Origin: Pictodentalium vernedei
Taxonomy: Eukaryota > Mollusca > Scaphopoda > Dentaliida > Dentaliidae
NCBI GenBank assembly: GCA_031216915.1
Contig: CM062290.1
Location: 382,274,718 to 382,338,717 of the forward strand
Reading direction: 5' to 3'
Length of the DNA stretch: 64,000 nucleotides
The notes beneath the pieces are model-generated. The model did no database searches, was not told the origin of the DNA, and saw only the letters and a program-made list of their open reading frames with translations. A program made the translations under genes and the position numbers. Positions 35,388 through 46,400 of this stretch are shown here, piece after piece (positions within the stretch are counted from its first letter, which is position 1; each line of letters opens with the position of its first letter).

Positions 35388-35666
35388 AAGACATGCATGA
35401 AAAACTGTGCTCAGGCCCGAAGCTAGTGAGGTGGGGGTGGGTTATCCGACCCTGGCCCTGACCATGTCTGTGTCTGTCACTGTAACGCCAACATTTTCCA
35501 TGAAATCCACGATTTTGAAAAAATGACTATTTTACGAAAGCGCAATTTTCAATATGCAAACATAACCTCACGTTTCAAATATCCTTTGTATGAAAGCGCT
35601 ACTTTTTACAAGTACATGTATATGGCAATCGAGTAGTAATATAAATGGAAACATTTCCTGTAATAT

Positions 35667-35723
35667 TATTATTTTAAAGAATTACATTCGTTAAATGAAA
35701 ATAATTCTTTAAAATAATAATAA
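35667..35723. repeat. 57-bp palindrome
   Basis: 'attattattttaaagaatt' mirrored by 'aattctttaaaataataat', with a 'cattcgttaaatg' centre. Confidence 0.75.
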
Positions 35724-35747
35724 TGAACGAACGTTTTCGACCTGTTT

Positions 35748-35981
35748 CGTTTTATTACTGTTTTTAACAAGTATGCTGAATTGGGTTTCAAGTACATATC
35801 GATGGTCAGTGATCCGGGAACACTATCGGTAAATTTTAAGGGTCGTGTTCTGCAGATGGGTGAGAGTATGAACAGGTTTTTCCAAGTCTGGAACATCATC
35901 CGAAAAAGGTTAAAATGTGAAACAAATGAATGCTTTAGCTTCACTGTAATACACAGAGAACATAAAAAAAACAATCTTTGA
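35748..35981 (+). CDS. possible coding fragment, unknown
   Basis: The frame reads through GFKYISMVSDPGTLSVNFKG and SMNRFFQVWNIIRKRLKCET to TGA at 35979. The residue mix is plausible for a domain, but an opposite-strand frame of 101 codons overlaps, there is no clear start or splice site, and I recognise no family. Recorded because it lies between the possible exon at 35279 and the minus-strand pseudogene. Confidence 0.18.
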   Translation, partial: RFITVFNKYAELGFKYISMVSDPGTLSVNFKGRVLQMGESMNRFFQVWNIIRKRLKCETNECFSFTVIHREHKKNNL

Positions 35982-36612
35982 AAAATTTAATACAAAAAAA
36001 AAATGTTTTTACTCACCAAAGAAAACCTTGTCTGTACTGCAACTAGAGCGGGATAAATAAACACTGAAAAGTAAAAATGACTAATGTGCACATTGTCCAT
36101 AATTCAGACTACAATAGATGAGACTTAGTTTGATGAGATACTGTAAACAACAGTGATAATCTTACTTTTAAAGAAGGGGGTAAATTATTATTGTTGATGT
36201 TGAAAGCACAAGTACTGTGTGTAAATAGTGCAGGTGTGGAAGCCCAGAACTGTCGTATTCTAGGCTTTCATACACAAATTGCAACACGCATTCAAAATTA
36301 CATATGGTTGTTCCCTATAGATGAAAGAAACATTGCAGATTTTAAGAAAGAATACAATTGAAAAAACCCTGTATTTATAGATAACTTTATATGTACTCTT
36401 TTGGATAATGATAAAAGGTGAAGAGATTATCATTATGCATCAAGTACGTAAACTTACAAGTGAAATTCTGCATGTGCATGTACAATGCTTACAAGTTATA
36501 ACGACACATTACCCACGTTCAGTGCTGTATAAAGAAAAATATATCAGTGCACATATTTGTAAATAATTCTTCCCAATCATGAATCCGAACTGGAAAAAAG
36601 CTTGTACTTACA
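35982..36612. other. no recognised feature
   Basis: AT-rich with A runs; no coding-like frame. Confidence 0.4.
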
Positions 36613-36978
36613 TTAAATGAATTGAACCTTATCACTCATATAGTCGTCATACAAGTGATCAACAATGTGCACTTCATTATGGTACTTCACTTCGTGAATT
36701 GTGCCACTTTTCCCATCAACACCATCCAGTATTTTGACAACAGTACCAACACACCATTTACTTTTGGTTGAGGTCTCATCAAGAAGCCACTGGTGTCGTA
36801 TTTTCTTTCACAGAAAACTGAGATGCTCTTCAAGTTTGTCTGGTTTTCTGATCTGTCTTCTAGGTCTTGATGGGATCAGTTCCTCTGTAGCTGGTGCTGA
36901 CGTCCCTGGTAAGACAACCTGTTTTGGATACTTTTTTCTCTTGGGCTCTTCGTGGAAATTTAAAAGAGAATTTGATGT
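36613..36978 (-). pseudogene. C-terminal domain fragment, probably of the YqaJ-type gene
   Basis: The minus-strand frame of 122 codons is clearly protein-like apart from one TGA (36808-36810). It has a basic linker (EEPKRKKYPKQ, RPRRQIRKPDK), then after the stop KKIRHQWLLDE, KWCVGTVVKI, IHEVKYHNEV and HLYDDYMSD, ending TAA. The W-x-x-G-x-V ... V-x-Y ... DD pattern resembles the small beta-barrel that I recall at the C terminus of YqaJ-like proteins of marine animals. It lies about 950 bp downstream of the YqaJ remnant on the same strand, separated by two palindromic MITEs, so the two are probably parts of one gene. Confidence is good that it is coding-derived, moderate for the identity. Confidence 0.55.
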
Positions 36979-37419
36979 TCATTAAAAAATGTTCTGTGAT
37001 GATCCATTTGTAAAATCAGATATGAGATAAAACAGATACATCAGCTGAAAGTGAAGAAAGTTGAATATTAACAAAAAGGATTCTTAATGCTGAAACAGAA
37101 CACAGAAATTAATGTATAAAACAAATCGACATAAATAGATAATATTAATAAAAATTCTTGTCCCTATATCCCGATAAATTCTGTCTTTTGATTGGCCGGA
37201 ATGCCTTGGACAAATAGCCGTGGCAAAGGTTGCACCCACAATCTAAGATATATGAGAGCGAGCAATATACAGCGTATAAGCGCACTCGAAACATCGGGGG
37301 TATATGGTTTCAATGAAAGCTTTTCGCTTGCGCTCGCCTCATTATAAAACTCGAACCAAAAAAACCCGAAAATATCATCCGACTATACAATCATAAAAAT
37401 AAAATAAGAGCAAATAATT

Positions 37420-37487
37420 CGTTCCCTGAGTACCAATGTGTTCTATGTGCCAGTAGGCACATAGAACACATTGGAACTCAGGGGACG
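37420..37487. repeat. palindromic MITE, family F, copy 3
   Basis: 32-bp arms with 'ccaatgtgttctatgtgcc' and complement, bounded 'cgttccctgag' and 'ctcaggggacg'. Lies between the two halves of the YqaJ-type pseudogene. Confidence 0.85.
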
Positions 37488-37675
37488 ATATGTCAACAAA
37501 ATACTGTTTACTCGTTTTCTTAACGACCCAAGGGATGTAACTCTATCTGTTGTCTTCTGCAATTATAAAAACACAATTATTATCACGGATTTGGTCCAAA
37601 TAATTCTGGAGCTGAGAAATGTGACCACAAATATATTTCCACTTAGTTGTATTGTGTTTCAAACGGGACAAAAAC

Positions 37676-37815
37676 GTTATCTCCGCCAACATGTATGGTA
37701 TATGGAGATTTAATGCCTGGATGTCTCATTTGAACACCGAGCCTGCGGCTCAGTGTTTAAAATCCGACATTCAGGTATTAAATCTCCCTATACCATACAT
37801 GTTGGCGGAAATAAC
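37676..37815. repeat. 140-bp palindromic MITE
   Basis: Arms of about 68 bp: 'gttatctccgccaacatgta' returns as 'tacatgttggcggaaataac', with 'gagatttaatgcctggatgt' mirrored inside; the centre is 'gagcctgcggctc'. Few mismatches. Confidence 0.85.
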
Positions 37816-37931
37816 TTATATTGTCACCTCGTGATCAAAATACATGTGTGTTCTGCTTCATACATATACACCTACATTACATGTACTTGTTCAACGCACA
37901 TACGCGATGAAGAATATGTTGACTGTAAATT

Positions 37932-38440
37932 ATAATTTGTTCCCATGAACTTGCCCATTCTCCAGGTACTCTAATTCCTGCTTCTTTGCCATGTCTTGGT
38001 GATGCCAATTCGGGGAGCAATACAGAGAAAAAGAATGATTGGGGCTTAGGGAACATTTGTTGATCCCATAAATGTTTGGCTCGGTGGATTCGCTCAATGA
38101 ATATCTAATGTGGATTTGTCCTCCGAACAGCGAAATCCAACCAGGAATACCCACATATTTAGTTGGCATTGACACTGATAGTAAAATTTATGTGTGTGCT
38201 TTAATTCCAATGTACAGGTTTTGTTCCCTAAGCAGACGTTTGATTTTCTGAGCTGTTTGTTGGAAAGAATGTGTATTTGTTTGGAGGACATTTTTAACTT
38301 CTGGTAAACCCCTTTCAGCATGACATTCAACTAAACCATCTTGGCTATCTGCCAAAAAATGGAAATTCTCCAATGACACACAATCCAGTAGGGGACACAG
38401 AAACATTAACACCACAATCTGCTTTTTTGATTACATGCTC
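37932..38440 (-). pseudogene. YqaJ-type recombinase/exonuclease pseudogene, C-terminal half
   Basis: Three minus-strand frames in order match a YqaJ-type (lambda-exonuclease-like, PD-(D/E)xK) nuclease. First comes FLADSQDGLVECHAERGLPE followed by VK, giving the D and E-x-K catalytic positions (about 38290-38360). Next, one frame over, is ELKHTHKFYYQCQCQLNM (about 38150-38200), the H-x-Y-YQ-x-Q-x-QL block. Then IERIHRAKHLWDQQMF and FFFSVLLPELASPR (about 37990-38095). At least three frameshifts and one stop separate them, so it is not functional. YqaJ nucleases process DNA ends in phage and in virus-derived animal genes. The N-terminal half was not found upstream. Confidence 0.6.
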
Positions 38441-38815
38441 TTGAAAACTATTTTTCCTTCTTCAAGTCTTTTCTTGTGTAACGATTTCCAGTGAAAGAAC
38501 AATACAACAATTCTTTCACTAAAGGACAAACCTCCCGAAAGGTTGTCTGAAGATAACATCCTTAAAAGGTACCACAACATTTCGACACTGACAGTCAAAT
38601 TTAGTGACAGTCCATACAGGCCTGGAAATAAGGCGCAAAAGTAATTAAATCGGAAAACAAAACAAAAAATGATTTTTTGAAGTCGAAAAAGGGGCATAGG
38701 TCTGGCAAAAATTGCCAGGCCGCACACTGATTCAAACTCTATCTGTATTTTATGTCGATACACCTGCACACTAAATTTAATTTGATTTGGCCAACTTTCA
38801 CTAAAGATATCATCA
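38441..38815. other. no certain feature
   Basis: A 160-codon minus-strand ORF (38431-38913) crosses this stretch and runs into a simple repeat. Its last 50 codons could include the decayed N-terminal part of the YqaJ remnant, but no motif supports this. Confidence 0.3.
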
Positions 38816-38915
38816 AGAAACAAATGTGGGACGGACGGACGGACGGACGCAATCGCAGATGGACAGACACCGGCTATTTTAATAGCCCCCCGAAAACATT
38901 TTTCGGGGGACAACT
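38816..38915. repeat. GGAC microsatellite and short hairpin
   Basis: 'gggacggacggacggacgga' around 38828-38848, then a hairpin 'ccccccgaaaa'/'tttttcggggg' at about 38886-38910. Typical tail of a bivalve dispersed repeat. Confidence 0.7.
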
Positions 38916-39107
38916 ATTACCTTTATTCCCAGACCAGTTTACATTTTAAACAACATTTGCTTCATTGCAAACAATTGGAAAATGCAAAAAGATTCTTTCC
39001 AAGTATTTGTAAGAAAACAAATGCAACTAGCATGCCACGAACAAAATTCGTTTTCCATGTCATACAAATGGAATCTCTGTAGTTGAATGTGAATACTCTG
39101 ACTGTTG

Positions 39108-39142
39108 TTTTTTTTTTTTTTTTTGGGGGGGGGGGGGGGGGG
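39108..39142 (+). repeat. poly-T/poly-G tract
   Basis: 17 T followed directly by 18 G. Confidence 0.9.
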
Positions 39143-39489
39143 AATCATTCAAAATCCTACCAAATATATAACATTTAACATATATCCGAACTGAGCCAAA
39201 TATTACCTCACATTTCAAACATTATTAAAAAAATAAAAAGATTTCAGTAACAACAACGCCAATCATTCAATTTCTCTTCCGTGAAATCTCCTGTGCATTC
39301 TTGGTTCACTTGGTCAGCCGTACACGAGGTCCTGCAGTAGCGCGAAATTATGTGTTACTTTTCAAATAAATAAATTTTGTTTTTGTGCATAAGTCAAATC
39401 GGTATTAAAATTAAAATACCTTCATGTCAGAAATATGAGAAAAAATACAAGATTAAAAGAGTACACACCCTACCCATTCAAACAATGCT
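39143..39489. other. no recognised feature
   Basis: AT-rich; no coding-like frame. Confidence 0.4.
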
Positions 39490-39805
39490 AACAGTTAAAA
39501 TTAGAAGTCCTGTCACGAACTGTGCGCTTATCTAGGCTTAATTGAGCGTAGGCATTGTGCGAAATTGACATGTCGAATGGCATCCAAAGCACGGCAGGTT
39601 CTCCTGGTATCTAATAGCAAACACGGGCGATGTTTCTGCCAATGCACCTCCGGTTACCCGGGGGTCCATTGGCTGAACATTGCTTCTACACAGGCCGTAT
39701 GAACAGAATTCGATAACCTTACTGTGGTCATAAGGCGTAGATTAACGCGCAGATCAACGTGCCATTAACGCGCATTTCATGACACGACTTCTAGTTTTAA
39801 CTGTA
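39490..39805 (+). mobile_element. Tc1/mariner-like MITE, family A, copy 3
   Basis: Both termini present (acagttaaaattagaagtcc; cgacttctagttttaactg-TA). The central hairpin is degraded on the left (tgcacctccggttacccggg). Confidence 0.82.
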
Positions 39806-41306
39806 GTAGTTTGAATTATAAAAGTGTTTGCGACTGAACGTCACAAACCACGCATATTTTTCCACGCGGTTTTTATTCGACAATATTTGACAATTCTTTT
39901 TGGTTTTCATATCGATCATGTCCGACCGTATGTGATGATGTGTGTGGTGATATAAATATGACAAAGTATACCTTTGTAGCTGAGATGATACAAAATTCAT
40001 CATAAAAGCGGGTATTTTCCAATTTTATTTTCCAACACCCGTACCGAGAAATGCAAGGACGTAACCAGAGGGAGGGACACGGTGGGGGGGGGGAGTGGGG
40101 CACGTTCCCCTCCTAATTTTTCTAAAAAAAATTAATTTATGAAGTTCGGATAATACCGGTACCGTATTAGGTTAACTATTGTCAGCCGAGTTTATTATGT
40201 TATGCCAATGGATTAATGTCAGTGATATCGTTACTTATTCCAGCTGGCCCAGAGGGATAAAGTTACGCATACAATTATGTACACTTGTTGTCGATAGATA
40301 ATGCAGTTAATTGAGGTCATTGATAACGAATTTAATCCAGAAGCCGATGGGGATATTCTCAGAAATGGACACTCACTCTGAAAAATGAGTACTTTTAAAG
40401 TTTGATTCGGGAAACTGATATTTCATGTACTTGCAAGTGTGTGTGTGTACTGGTGTGTGTCAAGTAATAGAAAATCGTTAATGAAATGACTCTAGTCGAC
40501 AAATAATTTGCCAATCGTCCATAATCTGGCGTAGGTATTTCGATCGATTTTCCAATGTGAACAGTGCCGTTCTCACAGTTTTCGGTGTATTCGGGGATTC
40601 AGAATATAAACAAACATAAACTAATTATTTCTAGGTGACATTCGTAAAACAGAGACATCCAGTACATCATTGTTGCACAAGAACGTTCGGAAGCAAGAAT
40701 GATAACTTTCGCCAGTTTCAATCTGTCGTCGGTGTACCCGAATGATACATGTAAAAAATATAAACAAACAGACTATTGAGTAACGACTGTCGCCATTTCC
40801 CATGGTCATCGAGGGCATGCAAACTGTTTATAGGACATAATTGTCGATACAGGATGAATATTGAAAAAATAACTCTCCTCTCATATAGAACTGATCATTA
40901 GCATAACAGTGTGGAATTTGTTTCAAGTTGTAAACCAACGTATATTGCTGTTTCGTTGCAGTTCGAAATACCGAAAACGAGTTTGATTAAAGTACTCTTT
41001 TTTATGAAAAGCAAGTATCATTTTTAGTATATATTGACCTTCTATATATTGTTATAAGGGGTGTAGTGGGGAATATGTAAGGCTGGCTACTCTGTGTTAC
41101 TTTCATTCAGTGGTTCACATCCCGGGGGTAAATCCTGGAAATTGTACTGAACATGACCCTTAATTCTCGCAGTGGAATGTCAGAAAATAAATTTTGAGAT
41201 TCTGGCTTCGGGCATGACTGTGTTATGCGAACAAGAGAAAAAGAGAAGAGTGGTTCCGTTGAGAGAAGTTCACGTGGTTGTTATTCCAATGTATGTTTAA
41301 GTTTTT
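39806..41306. other. no recognised gene
   Basis: Contains a 10-G tract (about 40084) next to 'aaccagagggagg', possibly a decayed hAT end, and a short GT run (40438-40448). ORFs of 65-76 codons lack motifs. Confidence 0.4.
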
Positions 41307-41573
41307 TAACCCTTTAACTTATACTCTCAGGTCAGCAGTCTAACTCCGCAAAGAATTCGATGCTGTTATGACCTATATACTCTTGCCATTAAATAGTCCA
41401 TCGCCAATGTTGAGATTCACTTATCCAGAATTTTTCAGTTGGTCGGTAAAGCGGACTTATACGTATGGTTCGCTTTTCCGATCAACAATATATTCTCGAC
41501 GACTGAATCGAACAAATACCATAAACATTCATTTTCTTCGAATCAACGCAAGGAAAGAAATGTTGCACAATCG
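41307..41573. repeat. partial copy of the 25.8-kb foldback element
   Basis: 'aaatagtccatcgcc', 'ggttcgcttttccgatcaac' and 'ttttcttcgaatcaacgc' match the right half of 25809-26262. The left end is 'ttaaccctttaacttatact', resembling a TTAA-type terminus. Confidence 0.55.
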
Positions 41574-42554
41574 AGATTTGACTCGACCTAAATTTGGAAC
41601 ATTTAAAGAACCCGAAAAATATATTCAGTCAACTAACAAAGTTGACAGCAGGCACTAATGGTCCCTGGAAGTCTGCTACAGTATTCGTACCAGAACTGAT
41701 AATAAAATAATATTTCAGGGGAACAACTTGTAGCCAAGTGTGCAGACTGGTGCCTGCATCAACTCTGTGAGTTGATTTCATATATTTTCGTGTTCTTTAC
41801 ATCACAAACTTCATTTTGATGTTTAATTTGTATATATTTAATCTGAATTTGAGGAATATCAAAGTTGGCAATTTCAAAGTAAACCAATTTCTCTTACTTA
41901 GATAGCACCTTAGAGTAAATGAAATACTTGTTTATTGAAATATCAATAACTGGAGCAAGAAAGAATACTTGTATATCTTTGTGGAGGAAGGACCCCCCCC
42001 CCCCCCCTTACATCAACGAACGTCTGTATGCAAACCCCACGAAGCGTGGGTAAGCAAACAGCCCATGACGTCTAGAACTATGCTGGTGGTCCGAGAACTT
42101 TCCTTTACCCAACACAAATAACCGACAACACCTTCGAGCGTTTTTCTTGAATAAATAAACATTTTTATTTTTAGGCACCTCCCTCGTCATCGAAAAACTA
42201 GCTCATTACTCTTATTTTACCTAAAAATCCATCTCTTGAGTGATACTATTTAGCAGTTGTAGGACTAAATTTTAACAATTTTGCTGTGTTCTGTCAAATA
42301 AGGTATAATTGGTTGCATAGGTGAAGTATAGGATATTTTCACTGCTGAAAACATTTAGTTTTTCCACAGAATAGAGTCATGGGTAAAATTAATAATTTCA
42401 ACCACTTTTAGGACTATTTGTGGATTAACATAAAACAGCCCCCCCCCCCTCCTCCCCCAGCCCCCCCCCCCCCCCCACACACACACACCATAAAAATGTG
42501 GGATAATTGCCTGAGAAAAAAAAGAGATATTTTAATAGGCATCCCTGACCTACC
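41574..42554. other. no recognised gene; poly-C tracts
   Basis: C tracts at about 41994-42007 and 42439-42476, the latter followed by a CA run to 42488. Otherwise AT-rich. Confidence 0.45.
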
Positions 42555-42790
42555 TTTCTTATGAAAACTCGACGTTCGGTTAGTTATCTCCCCTGAAATT
42601 ATTGAATGGGCGAGGAAGTTCCAATTAGAAGAATGTATAATTGTTGAGAAAATACCAAAGACATCAGTAGAATATAAACAAAGTTTTCTTTTGTTACTTT
42701 TAATAAACGAAAACAACAGACAGCTCTCGGGGCTGTCTGTTGTTTTCATATATTAACAGTAACAAAAGGAAAATTCACTTTTTATGGCAA
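42555..42790. repeat. foldback-type repeat, family H, copy 2
   Basis: Arms 'ttttgttacttttaataaac' plus 'gaaaacaacagacagc', mirrored by 'gctgtctgttgttttc' and 'aacagtaacaaaa' around 'tctcgggg' (about 42691-42771). The left part matches 4418-4590. Confidence 0.65.
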
Positions 42791-43034
42791 GCTAATTAGA
42801 AGCAACCGGTTCACAGATAATCCCCCATCAAAAATATCTGTCAGTATGACACCCACCAACTCTAAGTGTCACTTTTGGATCTTTGTTTAGCGAATGTGTT
42901 TTTACAGTAATTTATAAGTTTTTATTCTTCCCAGGAAAAATGAGCAAATCTCACCTCCTAAACTTTTATATTAATGTAAAGGACAGTGTCTGTATTATAT
43001 GTCACAATGTAGACACTATTTATATAGTAAACAG
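42791..43034. other. no recognised feature
   Basis: Short AT-rich spacer. Confidence 0.4.
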
Positions 43035-43294
43035 TTAACCCTTTACCCAAGGTAACGGCCAAAACCGGCCAGCGCTATTCTCAAAAATCGCCAATTAATT
43101 TTCACTATTTTTTTCATTTTTTGTCTCAAAAACATAGGTTATGACCCCTCGTTGGAACGAGCTCGTCGAGCTCGTTCCAACGAGGGGTCATAACCTATGT
43201 TTTTGAGACAAAAAATGAAAAAAATTAGTTATTCAAGAATTTTGTTTGCAAGTGTCGTCTGCTTTTCACGTTAGGTAAACAGGTAAAGGATTAC
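43035..43294. mobile_element. TTAA-type MITE, family C, copy 5
   Basis: TTAA-CCCTTTACCCAAGGTAACGG at the left, 'cacgttaggtaaacaggtaa' and TTAC at the right. The stem is essentially perfect: 'cataggttatgacccctcgt' mirrored across 'ggaacgagctcgtcgagctc'. Confidence 0.85.
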
Positions 43295-43357
43295 AGAACT
43301 TCAAAAGATGGTGAAAACGTCGTTTTTTATTTTTTCTTGGGTTTCAAGAGAGAATAA

Positions 43358-43675
43358 TACAGTTAAATCTAGAAATCCTGCCATGAAATGCGCACAAATA
43401 GCACGTCGATCTGCGCGTTAATCTACGCGTTATGACCATAGTTAGGCAATCAAATTTTGTACACATGGCCTGTACACAAGCAATGTTTCAGCCAATGGGC
43501 CTCGGGGTAACCCGGAGGTCAATTGGCAGAAAAATTGCCTGTGTTTGCTATGAGTAACCAGGAGAACCTGTCGTGCTTTGGATGCCATTCGATATGGCAC
43601 TCACGCGCAATTCCTACGCGCAATTAAGCCTAGATAGCCGCAGAGTTCATGACAGGACATCCAATTTTAACTGTA
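43358..43675 (-). mobile_element. Tc1/mariner-like MITE, family A, copy 4 (inverted)
   Basis: TA-CAGTTAAATCTAGAAATCC at the left and GACATCCAATTTTAACTG-TA at the right. Internal landmarks ('aggagaacctgtcgtgcttt', 'atcgaatggcatcc' complement) are in reverse order relative to the other copies. Confidence 0.85.
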
Positions 43676-44354
43676 GTCAAACATTCAAAGAAAATGGAGT
43701 TTGTGAAATGATGCGTACATCGATGATTGAAATTCGATAACACTTGGAAATTTCAATTCCCATACCCTGAGTGTTAAATTTATTGAACAGCTTTAGGAAA
43801 TTAAGGGAAGCTACCTGTCCCGTAAAATTTTTCCAGTGACGAAAATTGTCAGCTATGGCTTAAACAACATAACTTATGATCCTTGTGACGAGCTCATTCC
43901 ATTGAAAAGTCATACACCACATTCGGAGGAAACAACTGGAAAATACTAAAACTGGAATGGCAATTCTTGTGAATAATTCTCATCGTATATTGCCGTTGAA
44001 GGACTACAGAAGTATTCCAGATAAAATCTTTTTCACTGTGAAATTTCTTTTTAATATTTTTATTCCATCCTCGTATTCACAAATTTGTATTTTAAGTTTT
44101 GCTGATTATTTTGGACTGATATTTATATGGATATTTAGATGTTTTCTAGAAATAATGCTTTATTCATAAAATCTTTCATTATTGTAACATTACATGTACA
44201 AATGATTGTGTTGAATTGACGATAACATGGTCTGAGGTTTGAGGTTCGGAGTTTATGTTCAATTAATTATCTCTTTAAATATATAGTTCATACTTGAAAA
44301 TCATGGGTTTTTCTTGATCCTTGGGATTAGCCTATTGCATGAACTGCAGTTCAC
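43676..44354. other. no recognised gene
   Basis: A 70-codon hydrophobic ORF at 43957-44169 has no motif. 'gacgagctcattccattg' near 43890 may be a trace of a TTAA MITE core. Confidence 0.35.
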
Positions 44355-45069
44355 AAAGACAGCTCTAGCTCGTCCCAATAAGGGGCCACATGATACAGTT
44401 TTGTTGATATTTTGTTTTAAATAATCTTTTTTCATCTGCTCAATTTGTAAATTACAAGGGAGGATCAGGGGCGGATTGGGCACAAAAAAAACGGTGCCGG
44501 GAAACGTACTAAGGGGGACCCGGACCCGGACAAAATTTTGATTTTTCGAACAGAAAAAACGCTGTTTCCGTGCATCTTAGCGATCAATGGCAGGCCACAT
44601 ATAGGACATTTCTGATGGCATTTTAATATAATCATTGTCGCTCGTGTGGCAAAAAATGGTTGTACCAAAGGGAGCCCTGGATTCATCAGACCGAGCATAG
44701 TTCTGCCCAATGGAAGAAAATTTTGATTTTTCGAACCGAAAGAACGCTGTTTCCATGCATCTGGCCGAGCAATGGCAGACTAGACAGCTGGTATATCGAA
44801 ATGTTCTCTATGTGGACTGCCAATGGCAGTCCATACAGAGAGCATTTCGAAAAACCGACAGTCTTAGCAATCGGATCCATTTCGCCGTTTGGTCGTTTGG
44901 TCCCTTTAGTCATTTTCACGAAATTTCATGCGCTAACAGGTGTTGGGCTGCGTTCATTTGGTGGCTCTATGTGACTCCCAATAGAAGAAGATACCGGGAA
45001 ATTTTAAAGTGGACCATAGGCCAGTCCGCCTCTGAGGCGGGTGCAGCCGATTCGCTATATAAAGGGCTC
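44355..45069. mobile_element. TTAA-type MITE, family B, copy 4, split by a hAT
   Basis: Left part 'ggccacatgatacagttttg' to 'caatttgtaaattacaaggg'; right part 'gtgcagccgattcgctatat' to 'aaagggct' (45041-45069). Together they make the right half of family B, interrupted at the 'gggcggat' position. The left arm and terminus are lost. Confidence 0.7.
44466..45034. mobile_element. hAT-type MITE nested in family B
   Basis: Ends CAGGGGCGGATTGGGC and (inverted) CAGAGGCGGACTGGCC, 16 bp with four mismatches. Flanking 8-bp repeats gggaggat (44458-44465) and aggcgggt (45035-45042) both derive from 'gggcggat' of family B. Inside, 'aaaattttgatttttcgaac' occurs twice (44532, 44718), and a 55-bp palindrome lies at about 44797-44851. 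ORFs of 77-125 codons here are by-products. Confidence 0.78.
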
Positions 45070-45604
45070 AAACTAATCGTCCAGTGATACTCTAAGAATC
45101 AGCTACATGTATAAAATTTGTTTCGTCGTTCAGATATAACAGGTGTGCGATACACGTCAATTCTGTTGACAAAAGATGGGTGCACTGCGTTTATTTTATC
45201 GGGTGGTGCACTTCTATTTTTCGGACAAACACTTCAAGATGAGCGCATGGCGACCATTTTAGTTGTATTTTAGAGTTACTTTTTTCTCCACTCATGGTTC
45301 AGAGATACTTTTAGATTGAACTTTAATAAATGATACATTGTCCAGACATAGAAACATGATACGCCCCAGTTTGTTTTCAATAGAAAGTTCAAGGTGACCG
45401 AATTACGACACTTTGAACTTGAGAATTTCTATCTGTATGTCCATCCTCACACCACACTTTAGGATTTTATTTTAATTACCATTCATATGTTTTATAACTG
45501 ATTTATTTATGTGCATAATGATAAGAAATAATCGATAAATTTTGGGCGAAAACTGACACATTTTAATGTCTTTTTCAATTTCAAAATTTCATAAGGGTAT
45601 TGAT
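45070..45604. other. no recognised feature
   Basis: AT-rich; nothing recognised. Confidence 0.4.
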
Positions 45605-45967
45605 TTTGTTTATTGAGGATGTAATGACACTTTCCTACTTTCGACAACCAGGGTACCTCGTGTCGGACATTTTTGCAGGAGGAGGAAGACGGAGTGCCCG
45701 AAGAGAACCACTGAGTAGCGGTGAACAAATGTCAGACTCTCCCAAACGTACTAACTCCGCACAAGAAGGGTTAGCATTGTTTGAAGACAAATGCACCATA
45801 GACGTGCAGTACGCCTTAGTACACAGCTCCATCATGCCCTCAAGTGGGCATTCAGGATTAAATGCCCTTCCCAAAGACACACTGCAGTTACCCCTGGAGG
45901 TGATCGTACCGTGGACCTTTTAAAGGTTTGAAGTCCAATGCCGTAACCACAGAGCCACCGCACTCCC
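45605..45967 (-). mobile_element. SINE with tRNA-like head
   Basis: Read on the minus strand, the head (about 45900-45965) is 'gtgcggtggctctgtggtta' followed about 40 bases later by 'ggtacgatcacc'. These resemble the pol III A box (TGGCTCTGTGG) and B box (GGTTCGANTCC). The body then has 'gtgtactaaggcgtactgca', 'gtactccg'-like and 'ggaag' blocks shared with the other two SINEs, ending near 'agtgtcatta'. The 107- and 81-codon ORFs are not genes. Confidence 0.72.
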
Positions 45968-46036
45968 AAGGTTATTAATGCATTAACAAGATTACAATAT
46001 TATAAATACTGGTCGGCCTGTAGTTGACTATGTCTG

Positions 46037-46109
46037 AATAGTAATCGTCGAGTACAAATAGTCCACGCGCCACCGGCGCGTGAACTATTTGTACCCGACG
46101 ATTACTATT
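46037..46109. repeat. 73-bp palindrome
   Basis: 'aatagtaatcgtcgagtaca' mirrored by 'gtacccgacgattactatt' around 'ccacgcgccaccggcgcgtg'. Confidence 0.82.
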
Positions 46110-46167
46110 TTCAACGACATGCCGTGAAATAATTATATCATGTTAATATTGAAAAACGAGGATAAAA

Positions 46168-46400
46168 TCGTGCTTCCATCAGGCTTCCAATCTTGACTAC
46201 AATTGAAAAAGGTTTAAAGAAAACAACAATTGACCTGAGCAGACGACACGTGCATTTGTTTATTTGCAAGTTCCTAATTTGGAAAATGAAACATCAATCA
46301 TCATGCCCACGCCTTTCACAATCAAACGTGTAGGCTTTTCAACGCAGGGTTTCGATAGATTTAATTTGTGCTCTTGTTAATTGTTGTTCGTTTTATTGAC
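46168..46400 (+). repeat. dispersed direct repeat, copy 1
   Basis: About 200 bp ('cagacgacacgtgcatttgt', 'ggaaaatgaaacatcaatca', 'aggcttttcaacgcagggtt') recurs at 48583-48815 in the same orientation at roughly 95% identity by eye. Confidence 0.85.

Noticed and set aside
38431..38913. 160-codon minus-strand ORF as a gene
   Set aside because: Half of it translates a GGAC microsatellite and a common dispersed repeat; only its end might be YqaJ remnant.
44660..45087. ORFs of 104 and 125 codons
   Set aside because: Both lie inside the hAT MITE, overlap each other in different frames and run across its palindrome.
45900..45965. tRNA gene
   Set aside because: Only loose A- and B-box similarity, no foldable acceptor stem, and fused to the SINE body.
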